A stretch of DNA of 60,746 nt from Pseudomonas sp. GM80 (GCF_000282515.1 NZ_AKJD01000060.1:1-60746), one strand, 5' to 3'. Positions 35,329-43,832 are shown, counted from the first letter of the stretch. Notes: generated by a model not told the origin, from the letters alone. Numbers and translations: made by a program.

Positions 35329-36909
35329 TCAGTTGGCCGGCGATCTGGCCACGAACAATCGTGCCTGTACACCACCCGCGTGAACCTCCGCGCCGACGGT
35401 CCAGGCAGGCGGCAGCGGCAGAAATTCCGCCGGATCATCGAACGACCCGACCAGCCAGACCCGGCCATTGCCGTTCAGCTCGGCAAGGCTGTCGAGGTAC
35501 ACATCGGGCGTCACCAACGTGCCAAAACCGTACTCGTTCGGCCGCGTCGGATGGCCATCGGCAGTCGGCGGCGTGTAGAGGCGCACTTGGGCGCCGGTGC
35601 GATCGTAGTAGACGTAGCTCAAGTACCAGAGCATGTCGCTGGTGACGATGCGATCGCCGGGCTGGAAATGCTGATTGACGTAGTTCACCACCCGGTCGAG
35701 CTGGTCATTGCTGTCGACCGTGGCGTTGTTGTTCACACCGACCAGTTCAACCGCCACCAGTGACACCAGCACCGCCAGCGCCAACACCCGCACGCGGCTG
35801 TACAAACGGTCGATGGCCAGCGCCGCCAACAGCGGCAGGCCCAGCGCATAAGCGGTCAAGTAGCGTTCGATGAACACCGGCGTGATGAACGACACCGCAA
35901 ACACCAGCAACAGCGGCACGCCGGTGTACAAGGCCAGCAAGACACTGCCCCGCGAAACGCTGCGATCACGGATCACCGCCACCGCTGCCAGCGTCAACAG
36001 AGCCAGAGGCAAGGCGCCGAACACCGGCAGCGGCAGGTTTTCACCATCGTCCTGAATCAGCCAGGACCAGATCATCGACGGCAACGAGCCGAGGCTCACC
36101 GGCGGCTCCCAGCCCACGTCCCCGCCCACCTTCAGTTGCTCCATGTGCTGGGTCAGATCGAGCAGATGGGGCAACCACGGCAGGTACAACACGACGATGG
36201 CCAGATTCGCCAGCCACCACGCCGGGCGCTGGATATGCCGGAAGCGATAGCCACGCTGGACCCGGATCAGCGCCAGATAAATCCAGTGGCACAGCGCCGC
36301 CAGCACGGCGAAGTAATGGGTGTAGAACGCTGCCGTCATCAACAGCAGGTAAAACAGCAGATAAGCATGACGCTGCGGGCGCCGGATCCAGTAGACCAGC
36401 GCCAGCGTCGCGGCCATCAGCAACAGCCCGAGCAGCGCATACATGCGCACTTCCTGGCTGTAGCGCACCGCCGTCGGCAACAGCGCCAGCAGCAGGCCGG
36501 CGAAGATCGCGGCGCGGCGGGTGGCCAGTCGATCCACCAGCCAGATGCCCAACCCGACGGCGGCGATCCCGGCGAGGGCGCTGAAACTGCGCAGGGCAAA
36601 AATGCCGTCGCCGAACAAATCGATCCAGCCGTGCAGCAGCATGAAGTACAGCGGCGGGTGCACATCGTAGGCCGCGTGGCGCCAGATCTCGCCCAGCGAG
36701 TAACGCGCCAGCAGCAGACTGGAACCCTCATCGCCCCAGATCGCCGCAGCCGTCAGATCGTAAAAACGCACGGCCGCCGCCAACAACAGGATCGGCAGCA
36801 GCCAGTGTTCTCTGGCCCAACGAAGCAAGCGCAAACCGGCAAACCACGGCCCTGGTGTCGCGTGCGGATCCTGGGTGTCGCCCACCGGGGTTACTCTGTT
36901 CAGCGCCAT
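35329..36909 (-). CDS. GT39/ArnT-like membrane glycosyltransferase
   Basis: ATG 36909 is preferred because GAGAGGAAACG precedes it (526 residues). About ten membrane helices occupy residues 30-390. After the first helix an acidic pair IWGDEGSSLLLARYSLGE and a HPPLYFMLLHGWIDLFG motif match the lipid-linked-sugar glycosyltransferases (GT39/GT83, ArnT, protein O-mannosyltransferase-like). The C-terminal ~130 residues are periplasmic. These enzymes transfer a sugar from a polyprenyl phosphate to a protein or lipid on the periplasmic side. The neighbours suggest glycosylation of an exported protein, which is inference. Confidence 0.82.
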   Translation of the reverse strand: MALNRVTPVGDTQDPHATPGPWFAGLRLLRWAREHWLLPILLLAAAVRFYDLTAAAIWGDEGSSLLLARYSLGEIWRHAAYDVHPPLYFMLLHGWIDLFGDGIFALRSFSALAGIAAVGLGIWLVDRLATRRAAIFAGLLLALLPTAVRYSQEVRMYALLGLLLMAATLALVYWIRRPQRHAYLLFYLLLMTAAFYTHYFAVLAALCHWIYLALIRVQRGYRFRHIQRPAWWLANLAIVVLYLPWLPHLLDLTQHMEQLKVGGDVGWEPPVSLGSLPSMIWSWLIQDDGENLPLPVFGALPLALLTLAAVAVIRDRSVSRGSVLLALYTGVPLLLVFAVSFITPVFIERYLTAYALGLPLLAALAIDRLYSRVRVLALAVLVSLVAVELVGVNNNATVDSNDQLDRVVNYVNQHFQPGDRIVTSDMLWYLSYVYYDRTGAQVRLYTPPTADGHPTRPNEYGFGTLVTPDVYLDSLAELNGNGRVWLVGSFDDPAEFLPLPPAWTVGAEVHAGGVQARLFVARSPAN

Positions 36910-37150
36910 CGTTTCCTCTCGCCGCACCACATCGCCACGACCGTATGAACCGCAAAAACCTGCCAGTCACTTTAGGTCAGCCGCACAAGCACCGTCGATG
37001 CCGGTTTGCCTTTTCACGACATCCGGCAACCTTGCCAATCCGCGTCTACGCTCTGGCGTGGCGTGACCTGGCCACGGAGTGCCAAGGCAACTGCAGCAGC
37101 CTGAATTCACTAGCGGCCCGCCGACAACCAATCAGAAGGATGAGGACTTT

Positions 37151-37738
37151 ATGGACGTTTACATGGGCACTGTTCTGACGTTTGCCTTCAACTATGCGCC
37201 CAGCGGCTGGGCCTTGTGCAACGGTCAGATCATCGGAATCAACCAGAACCAGGCGCTGTTTGCACTGCTGGGGACGGTGTATGGAGGCAACGGCCAGCAG
37301 ACGTTCGGGCTGCCCAACCTGCAAAGCCGCCTGCCGATCTGCCAAGGCAACGGCCCCGGCCTGACACCGAGGGTGATGGGGGAAATTTCCGGCGCCGAGC
37401 AAGTCACCGCCACCCTCAACAACTTGCCGAACCACACCCACACCCTGGCCGGGCTCACGGCCACCACCACCGTGCAACTGGCCAACCCGGCGAGTAACCC
37501 GGCGGGCGCGCCGACTGCGACCAACGCCTACATCGGCGCTTCGGGTACCGGGCCGGGCCTGGCGAATATTTTTTCCGACGCTCAAGGCGCATCGCCGGTA
37601 CCGCTCAAAGGCGCAGCCACCACCATCAGCGGGACCATCACGCCGACCGGCAATGGCCTGCCCCTGCCGATCATGAACCCGTATCTGGTGCTCAACTTCA
37701 GCATCGCGCTGAACGGCATTTTTCCTTCGCGCAACTGA
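37151..37738 (+). CDS. Phage tail-collar / microcystin-dependent-like protein (MdpB family)
   Basis: The start ATG 37151 has AGGATGAGG upstream; 195 residues. The tail-collar domain is clear: YMGTVLTFAFNYAPSGWALC, NGQIIGINQNQALFALLGTVYGG, NGQQTFGLPNLQSRLPI and PNHTHTLAGL. Proteins of this type occur outside phages in pseudomonads, often in groups next to repeat-rich surface proteins. No other phage gene is near, so it is not prophage debris. It is divergent from the glycosyltransferase and may be a structural tip or assembly factor (inference). Confidence 0.88.
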   Translation: MDVYMGTVLTFAFNYAPSGWALCNGQIIGINQNQALFALLGTVYGGNGQQTFGLPNLQSRLPICQGNGPGLTPRVMGEISGAEQVTATLNNLPNHTHTLAGLTATTTVQLANPASNPAGAPTATNAYIGASGTGPGLANIFSDAQGASPVPLKGAATTISGTITPTGNGLPLPIMNPYLVLNFSIALNGIFPSRN

Positions 37739-37792
37739 CCGAACGCCGGGGGAGCCACCTCCCCCGACACCTCACCTTGCTGGAGCGAGACC

Positions 37793-38104
37793 ATGCTGCA
37801 ATCGGTTCATAGCCAACATTTCCAGGCACTGCTGGGTCGCGTTGGCACCCTGCATCTGCCCGATGGCAGTGCGCTGCAGATCCACATCGGAGAACTCGAA
37901 GAAAAACCGCTGGCGAAAATGCGCTACAGCGAGCGCATGCCATTCTGCGTCGAATTGAGCAGCCTGGAACCGACTGAATTCATCGACGGTTTGTGTGCCC
38001 TGGAGCTGCCGGAACTGGGGCGGGTCGAAGGGATCTTCGTCTCGCGGGTACCCGCGATGGGGCGCGACCCGGCGCTGGCTTACTTCCACGTCACCTTCAA
38101 CTGA
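37793..38104 (+). CDS. DUF6916-like small protein, partner of the tail-collar protein
   Basis: This 103-residue protein has an N-terminal HSQHFQALLGRVGTLHLPDG and an FCVELSSLEPTEFIDGLCALE core. I recall such a protein accompanying microcystin-dependent-like proteins, where it is annotated as DUF6916. It is 54 bp downstream of the collar-protein gene in the same direction and likely cotranscribed. Function unknown; a chaperone for the collar protein is conceivable. Confidence 0.7.
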   Translation: MLQSVHSQHFQALLGRVGTLHLPDGSALQIHIGELEEKPLAKMRYSERMPFCVELSSLEPTEFIDGLCALELPELGRVEGIFVSRVPAMGRDPALAYFHVTFN

Positions 38105-38144
38105 CCCGGCCATCGTTAAACCAACATCAAAAGCATCGTTGACC

Positions 38145-38236
38145 TGTAGGAGCTGCCGCAGGCTGCGATCTTTTGATCTTGAGTTTCAGTTTGAAAAAAC
38201 AGGATCAAAAGATCGCAGCCTGCGGCAGCTCCTACA
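38145..38236. repeat. REPIN (GTAGGAGCTGCCGCAGG family)
   Basis: TGTAGGAGCTGCCGCAGGCT and onward from 38145 faces its reverse complement ending 38236, with a ~25-bp spacer containing TTGAGTTTCAG. It fills the space between two convergent genes (DUF6916-like and GNAT), ending 6 bp before the GNAT stop at 38242. Confidence 0.9.
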
Positions 38237-38241
38237 GGGGG

Positions 38242-38736
38242 TTATTGGGGGTACCAGACGAGGCGTTCGGCGGCGGGGTTGCGTTCTTCGACGGCAAAAC
38301 CCAATGCCAGATAATGCCTGCGCGCGTGTGGATTACTGGTCCAGACCACCGTCGCCACCGGGCAACGAATCTGTTGCGCGGCTTTCTGCACGCCTTGCAA
38401 TACGGCACGGCCGAAGCCCTGGCCGCGCGCCTGCGGGATGAACGCCAGGTACAACACGCGAATCTCATTGGCGCCGAAATCGGTGCTCAACGCGCCGATG
38501 GCGGTGCCGAGTTTTTCCACCACGTAGTGCATGGCGTTGGGGTAGTTGTCGCCCATGCCCTGCTCTTGCACCTGAAACTGCTGGGCGACGACTTGCTGCA
38601 CGTGTTCCGGCTCGCCGTCGATCCATTGCAGATCCGGCCGCGCCGTTTGATAAAGACTTTGCAAAAACGGCCCGTCGGTTGCCCGCGAAGGCCGTACCAC
38701 CAATCCCTCTGCCGCCACTGCTGCGCTGTCCGTCAT
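38242..38736 (-). CDS. GNAT-family N-acetyltransferase
   Basis: ATG 38736 with GGGAGAG upstream gives 164 residues. The acetyl-CoA-binding motif VLYLAFIPQARGQGFGRAVLQ (Q-x-x-G-x-G form, split: IPQARGQGFG then RAVLQGVQKAA) and the later NPHARRHYLALGF pattern are typical. It starts 10 bp after the M50-HlyD gene stops and is probably in the same operon. The acetyl acceptor is unknown. Confidence 0.88.
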   Translation of the reverse strand: MTDSAAVAAEGLVVRPSRATDGPFLQSLYQTARPDLQWIDGEPEHVQQVVAQQFQVQEQGMGDNYPNAMHYVVEKLGTAIGALSTDFGANEIRVLYLAFIPQARGQGFGRAVLQGVQKAAQQIRCPVATVVWTSNPHARRHYLALGFAVEERNPAAERLVWYPQ

Positions 38737-38746
38737 CCTGCTCTCC

Positions 38747-40843
38747 CTAAAAACCGCTTTCCCTGACGCCCAGTGCCGCCACCCGGCGCCACGCCACACC
38801 GAGCAGCGATTCGCCGCTGCCCTGCAACACCACCACGCCGCGCAACGGTTGCGTCGGGGTCGATGCCGTCGTCAATACACTCAGGCGCACGCCGTATTGC
38901 GCCTGCACCGGCTCCGCCCGCTGCTGTTGATCGCGACGCACGGCGATCGGCCCGTGGTGATCGGAGGTCAACGCCTCCTGATCGACGTAAGCCACGCCGT
39001 TGGTGTCGATTTCATTCAATTGCACGGCGAGCGCCGGGTGCATCGGGTCATCGGCGATGAAACGGCCATTGGCCCCCGGTTTGACTCGCCACAACTCGGC
39101 TTCGGCCAGATATCCGCGCAGCCGTGCACCGTCTTCGACCACCCGGGCCAGCGCATCGCGGGTCGATAACCAGCGCCCGACCGTCATATTCGGCAGCAGA
39201 TCGCGCACGCTGCCGGCATGCGGCGCGCGCAGCAGCAAGCGTTCGCGCTGGGCGCTCAAGCCGCGGTACTCGGCCACCGCTTCTGCCAGGCGTTGCTCAA
39301 CGATGCCGGCGTCCGCGGCGGTTTCACTGCGACCGGCCTGGCGGCGCATCAACAACTGCTGAATTTTGATTTCGCGGCGGACAATCGCCAGACGCGATTC
39401 AAGATCCGGCGACTCCAACTCGATCAGCACATCGCCCTGCGCAACCTTCTGCCCATCCGTTACCTTCACCGCTTTGACCCGCGCCGCCGTCGGCGCATGC
39501 AAGGCACTGGCGCGCCCGGCCTCAAGCATCGTCGGCAGTTCCACCGAACTGCGCCACGGCACGATCAGCACCAGTAGCAGCCCGAGCAGCGCCAATGCAC
39601 TGAGCAACACGCGCGGAGCGTGCGCCTGCTCGCGACGGCTCCACCACTGGCGCCACTCACGCATGATCGGCAGAAAGATGAACCACACCAGTTCCACCAG
39701 CATCAGGAAGATCCCCAACACCTTGAAGAACAGGTGATAGACCGCCAGCGCGATCCCGAAAAACAACGCCGCACGCCACAACCACGAGCCATACCCCCAG
39801 ATCAGCAAACGCCGTTGCATCTTCGGCGACCAAGGCTCCGGCGCGGGTGCGCCATAGCCAAACAAAAACTCCCGCAGGCGCCAGCGACACAGGGCAAACG
39901 CGCGACCCTGCAAGTTGTCGACTTGCCAAAAATCACTGATCAGAAAATACCCGTCAAAGCGCATGAACGGATTGAGATTGACCACCAGCGTGGTGATCCA
40001 TGTCGCGCTGGCGAGCATGAACGCCGCCGTGCGTGCCGGGCCGTCAGGCAACAACGACCACGCCAGCAACGCGATACACGCCAACAGCAATTCCGCGAGC
40101 ACACCGCCGGCACCGATCAGCAACCGCGCGCGGCGGTCATTGACCCGCCAGGCGTCGCTGACATCGGTATAGAACATCGGCAGCAAAACCATGAATGCCA
40201 CGCCCATGCTCTGCACCCGACAGCCCGCACGCTTGGCCATGAACGCATGACCGAATTCGTGGCAGAGCTTGGCGAAAAACAGCGCCACACCGAACGCCAT
40301 GGCGCCGCCGAGGCTGAACAGGTGGGGAAACGTCCCGACAAAGCGTTGCCAGTCCCGCGACACCAGAAATACGCCCAACGCCAGCGTTGCCGGCAAGCCG
40401 TAACGCAGCAGACGCGGACCGAAGCGCTGCAGCCATGGCCAGGCACGATTGAGAAAAGCGTCAGGGCGCCACAGCGGAATGCGGAAAAACAAATATTGAT
40501 GCAGAAGGATTTGCCACAGACTTTGCTGCTGCGCCAACGCCTTGAGCCGGTAGCTGGCGCGCTGCTGGTCATCGAGCGCGCTGATCAAATCGTGACCGCG
40601 AAGAAACTCCAGCAACTGCTCAAGCTCGGTGCCATCCAGCGGCAGGCCGGGTTCGCGATTGGCCGCGCGCAAGACCTGTTCGGCATCGCCCAACGACCAG
40701 TGGCGCAACAAGCGCATCGCCGCCGTGCCGAGCTTGAAATAACGTCCGCGCACCGGATCGGCGAGGGTCCAGCGCGGCGAACCGTCCAGGGCCGGCGCCG
40801 CGGACGACAATTGCAGGTCGGCACGCAGGCTCGGCAGGTTCAT
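38747..40843 (-). CDS. M50 site-2-type metalloprotease fused to an HlyD-like adaptor
   Basis: This 698-residue protein has an N-terminal soluble part (~1-110) resembling PqqD-type winged-helix peptide-binding domains, then membrane helices with the zinc motif HEFGH at 195-199 and the third-ligand motif NPFMRFDG at 291-298, all needed for M50 activity. After more helices comes a biotinyl-lipoyl/HlyD half-motif (SALHAPTAARVKAVKVTDGQ) near residue 450, a coiled coil, and LRAPHAGSVRDLLPNMTVGR. It combines protease and adaptor in one chain. First gene after it is GNAT; the other two adaptors lie upstream with 0-4 bp spacing. Confidence 0.85.
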   Translation of the reverse strand: MNLPSLRADLQLSSAAPALDGSPRWTLADPVRGRYFKLGTAAMRLLRHWSLGDAEQVLRAANREPGLPLDGTELEQLLEFLRGHDLISALDDQQRASYRLKALAQQQSLWQILLHQYLFFRIPLWRPDAFLNRAWPWLQRFGPRLLRYGLPATLALGVFLVSRDWQRFVGTFPHLFSLGGAMAFGVALFFAKLCHEFGHAFMAKRAGCRVQSMGVAFMVLLPMFYTDVSDAWRVNDRRARLLIGAGGVLAELLLACIALLAWSLLPDGPARTAAFMLASATWITTLVVNLNPFMRFDGYFLISDFWQVDNLQGRAFALCRWRLREFLFGYGAPAPEPWSPKMQRRLLIWGYGSWLWRAALFFGIALAVYHLFFKVLGIFLMLVELVWFIFLPIMREWRQWWSRREQAHAPRVLLSALALLGLLLVLIVPWRSSVELPTMLEAGRASALHAPTAARVKAVKVTDGQKVAQGDVLIELESPDLESRLAIVRREIKIQQLLMRRQAGRSETAADAGIVEQRLAEAVAEYRGLSAQRERLLLRAPHAGSVRDLLPNMTVGRWLSTRDALARVVEDGARLRGYLAEAELWRVKPGANGRFIADDPMHPALAVQLNEIDTNGVAYVDQEALTSDHHGPIAVRRDQQQRAEPVQAQYGVRLSVLTTASTPTQPLRGVVVLQGSGESLLGVAWRRVAALGVRESGF

Positions 40844-42163
40844 TTACAGGCCCACGCTCTGGCGCAGGCCTGCCAATGGCCGACGCAGCAGATACAGCGC
40901 CAAGGGCGCGCGATCACCGAAAATCTTCGCCGTACCGCGCAGGCCGATACGCGGCGGCGCCTCGGCGAAGTTGGCGTCGAGCCGGTAAGCGAGTTGCCCG
41001 CCCGCCGTCGGTTGCGCTTCGTAAGCCGAGCGTTCCAGCGTGGCGAGATGGCGCTTCAACGGATCGCTGTCGAGAAACAGCGCCACCTCGGCACCGGGCT
41101 CAAGGGCAATCGCATCGCCCACGGCCAGTTCGATGCGCAGCTCGGCCTGGCTCGGATCGGCGACTTCCATCAGGCGCTCGCCGGTCTGTACCGGTCTGCC
41201 GGTCAAACGTTCGGCGTCGGCGAACACCGCAATGCCGTCGCGTTCGGCGCGCACTTCGCTGCGGTTGAGCAACTCGCGGGCGTAGTCGCGTTCGGCGCGT
41301 TTCTGTTCGGCGCGGGCGGCGAGCAAATCGACCTTGGCACTGGATTCCGCGTCGGCAAACGAGCGCTGCGAGTTGGATTTCAATTCCGCCTCGGCCACGC
41401 CCAGCGCACGCTCGGCGACATCGGCCTGCGCCTTCAGCGTGGTGCTTTCAAAACGCACCAGCACATCACCGGTTTTCACTGTTTGATTGGGTTTGACCAG
41501 AAACTCGGCGATCACCCCGTCCAGCGGCGCCGCCACCACGCGGCCGCCCAGCGGCACCACTTCAGCCGGGGCCAGCACCGATTGGCGCACCGGGATCAAC
41601 AGCCCGAGCAACAGCACCGCGACCAGCGCCACTTGGCGTTTACGTGTCCAGCGCAACCGCCACGGTTTGCGCGGTTGCAGCGCCAGCCAGGCGTGGCTGT
41701 AGGTGTCGCCCAATTGCGACAGCAAGACTTGTTCGGAAGGGTTCCACGGCACATCGCGCGCCAGCCACAAACCGCCAAACACCTGAGCGTCGCGGTCGAT
41801 CAGCGGCAGCCAGAACACCTGCGCCGCCGACAGCGTGCGCCAGTCAGCCTGGATGCTGTCATTCAGCAATTCCGGGGCAATCACCCGCGCCTGCTGCAGC
41901 ACACCCTGTTTGAACAACTGCGCCACGGCCTGCTCGACGAACGCCACGAACGGCGCGTTGGGCTCCACCGCACTGACCCCGGTGACCGCCTGCACCTTGC
42001 CGGCAATCAACAACGCCGCATGACGAAAGCCGAACAGCGCCTGGCCATCGTTGACCAGGCTGTAGGCCAGTTGCGAGGCGTCGCGGGCAGCGCGGGTCTG
42101 GCGTTCCAGGTCAAGAAACCTGGCGAATACCTGCTCGGCGCCGCCGCTCACCGGGGCGTTCAC
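40844..42163 (-). CDS. Adaptor with GAF-like cytoplasmic domain and HlyD-type periplasmic domain
   Basis: This 439-residue protein has a first ~160-residue soluble part with a GAF-like pattern (SQLAYSLVNDGQALFGFRHA; FWLPLIDRDAQVFGGLWLAR), one membrane helix (KRQVALVAVLLLGLLIPV, about 178-195), then lipoyl halves (VVAAPLDGVIAEFLVKPNQ; VRAERDGIAVFADAERLTG) flanking a coiled coil. It abuts the M50-HlyD start with no gap (stop at 40844, next start at 40843) and overlaps the upstream adaptor by 4 bp. A cytoplasmic sensor fused to a periplasmic adaptor is unusual. Confidence 0.82.
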   Translation of the reverse strand: MNAPVSGGAEQVFARFLDLERQTRAARDASQLAYSLVNDGQALFGFRHAALLIAGKVQAVTGVSAVEPNAPFVAFVEQAVAQLFKQGVLQQARVIAPELLNDSIQADWRTLSAAQVFWLPLIDRDAQVFGGLWLARDVPWNPSEQVLLSQLGDTYSHAWLALQPRKPWRLRWTRKRQVALVAVLLLGLLIPVRQSVLAPAEVVPLGGRVVAAPLDGVIAEFLVKPNQTVKTGDVLVRFESTTLKAQADVAERALGVAEAELKSNSQRSFADAESSAKVDLLAARAEQKRAERDYARELLNRSEVRAERDGIAVFADAERLTGRPVQTGERLMEVADPSQAELRIELAVGDAIALEPGAEVALFLDSDPLKRHLATLERSAYEAQPTAGGQLAYRLDANFAEAPPRIGLRGTAKIFGDRAPLALYLLRRPLAGLRQSVGL

Positions 42164-42939
42164 TTAAGCTCCGGGAAACGTGCCGTGCCGCTCATGCCGG
42201 CCAGCAAGCCTTTGGCTTCGGGGAGTGTGGCGACCAGCAACAGGGTCTGACTGCCCTCATCGATTCGCGCGCCCAGGCGCTTGACCGTGGCATCGATCGG
42301 CTGGCCGGTTTCATCGGGAACGAAGCTGAAGGTCTGGCCGGGCTTGAGCCGTGCCATCCACCGTGACGGCACCAGCAAATGAATTTCGAGGGTACGGTTA
42401 TCGACGACATCAAGCAGCGGTGCGCCGGCCGGCACGCTTTCATAGCGCTGCACTTTGCGTTCGACCACTTGCCCGTCGAACGGCGCGACCACGCTACAGC
42501 GCTTGACCTGCACTTGATAAACCTGGGATTGCGCCTGGGTTTCGCTGACCTTGGCCTCGGCCCGCGCCACTTCGAATCGGCCGACAGAATTGAGGGCGGC
42601 CAACTGTTTGTTGTGCGCCAGCTCTTCACCGGCACCACGACTGGCCGCCTGTGCGGCATTGAGTTGCGCCTGATAGGCCGAACAATCGAACTTCGCCAGC
42701 GTATCGCCCTTCTTGAACGACTCGCCCTCGCTGTAGGGCAACTCGACAATCCGCCCGGAAAGCTCACTGGCCAGCGTCGCCTGATCACGCGCCCGCAACA
42801 CCCCGCGCGCCTCACTGCTCACGGTGGCCGCCGCCGTCCCCGGATTATCCAGCAGCGGATCGTCTGGCCCGGGCGTTTGCGCCTGAACTGCACACGTAAC
42901 TAAGGTCAATCCGACAACCCAACCACGAAAACGCTGCAT
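42160..42939 (-). CDS. HlyD/RND-type periplasmic adaptor
   Basis: This 259-residue protein with a cleavable signal peptide (GWVVGLTLVTCAVQAQTPG) has the adaptor layout: RGVLRARDQATLASELSGRI, coiled coil (SAYQAQLNAAQAASRGAGEEL), VVAPFDGQVVERKVQRYES. It is the first gene of a minus-strand operon adaptor-GAF/adaptor-M50/adaptor-GNAT. It has no membrane anchor apart from the signal, so it acts in the periplasm, perhaps joining the TolC-type channel at 26287. Confidence 0.88.
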   Translation of the reverse strand: MQRFRGWVVGLTLVTCAVQAQTPGPDDPLLDNPGTAAATVSSEARGVLRARDQATLASELSGRIVELPYSEGESFKKGDTLAKFDCSAYQAQLNAAQAASRGAGEELAHNKQLAALNSVGRFEVARAEAKVSETQAQSQVYQVQVKRCSVVAPFDGQVVERKVQRYESVPAGAPLLDVVDNRTLEIHLLVPSRWMARLKPGQTFSFVPDETGQPIDATVKRLGARIDEGSQTLLLVATLPEAKGLLAGMSGTARFPELK

Positions 42940-43109
42940 AACCGCTACTCCCTGACGGATGTGCGGAGTCTACGACAGCGGGGGTTAGCGTCAAGCGAAA
43001 GGCCATCATTGCATCGCAATCCTTGCTGTCGCGCGAGTGAAGAGCTATGGTCAACCTATCTAAAATATAACCTTGATGGAATATTCCATAACGTTCATAT
43101 TCGATACCC

Positions 43110-43473
43110 ATGAATTGGGATCGAATACACCGACGAGTTCGGCGACTGGTGGGAAGATCTGACTGAAAACGAGCAGAGCTCGGTGGCTGCGAGCGTGAAA
43201 CTGCTGGGTCAATTTGGCCCAGGATTACGCTTTCCGCACAGCAGCGCAATCAATGGCGCGCGGCATGGGCATTTAAGGGAACTGCGTGTTCAACATGCCG
43301 GAAGACCGTACCGGATACTGTATGCGTTTGATCCCAGGCGCTGCGCCCTGCTATTGATCGGTGGAGATAAAACCGGTCAGGATCGCTGGTATGAAGTCAA
43401 CGTCCCGATCGCCGATCAACTGTACGATGAGCATCTCGAAACATTGCGCAAAGAGGGTTGTAAAAATGGCTAA
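43110..43473 (+). pseudogene. HigB/gp49-like toxin, reading frame broken at the start
   Basis: The frame open from 43114 encodes IEYTDEFGDWWEDLTENEQS, RHGHLRELRVQHAGRPYRIL, YAFDPRRCALLLIGGDKTG and DRWYEVNVPIADQLYDEH, a full HigB-like (phage-derived Gp49) toxin. It has no ATG: a TGA lies at 43111 in this frame, and the ATG at 43110 is in another frame. If two bases were added after GGGA at about 43120 the ATG would read MNWEIEYTDEF, the usual family start. Either a 2-base deletion (or sequencing error) broke it, or it starts at ATT 43114. Confidence 0.6.
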
Positions 43474-43771
43474 GAAATTTGCCGAACTCGAGGCGCGCAT
43501 GACCCCCGAAGCCCGGGAGCGCGCCCATTCGATCTACGAACAACACATCAAGGAAATGCCGCTGAACGAGCTGCGACAGGCCAAAGCGCTTAGTCAGGCA
43601 ACGCTTGCCGAAACGTTGCATGTCAATCAGGCAGCGATTTCGAAGATGGAGCGACGTACGGATATGTACATCAGCACACTGCGTAATTACATCCGTGCAA
43701 TGGGCGGAGAACTCGAAATCATCGCGACGTTTCCCGACGGACAAATCAAAATCGAAAATTTCGCAGGCTGA
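43466..43771 (+). CDS. HigA-like antitoxin (XRE family)
   Basis: ATG 43466 gives 101 residues and overlaps the toxin stop by 8 bp, the order toxin-antitoxin typical of higBA. It contains a helix-turn-helix, ELRQAKALSQATLAETLHVN followed by QAAISKMERRTDMYISTLRN, and a C-terminal beta end ELEIIATFPDGQIKIE. It binds DNA and neutralises HigB. With a broken toxin it could be a solitary antitoxin. Confidence 0.9.
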   Translation: MAKKFAELEARMTPEARERAHSIYEQHIKEMPLNELRQAKALSQATLAETLHVNQAAISKMERRTDMYISTLRNYIRAMGGELEIIATFPDGQIKIENFAG

Positions 43772-43832
43772 GGTTCCACTCACTCAGCCGTTGAAATGCT
43801 CTATTAGCCAAATTCGTCCTCTAGGGGAAACC

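Noticed and set aside
37151..38104. Prophage remnant around the tail-collar gene
   Set aside because: No other phage structural, lysis or integration gene is nearby and the partner gene is a known non-phage companion.
39620..42250. 876-codon plus-strand frame
   Set aside because: Antisense to the M50-HlyD and GAF-HlyD genes; its sequence is rich in Arg, Gln and His without any domain.
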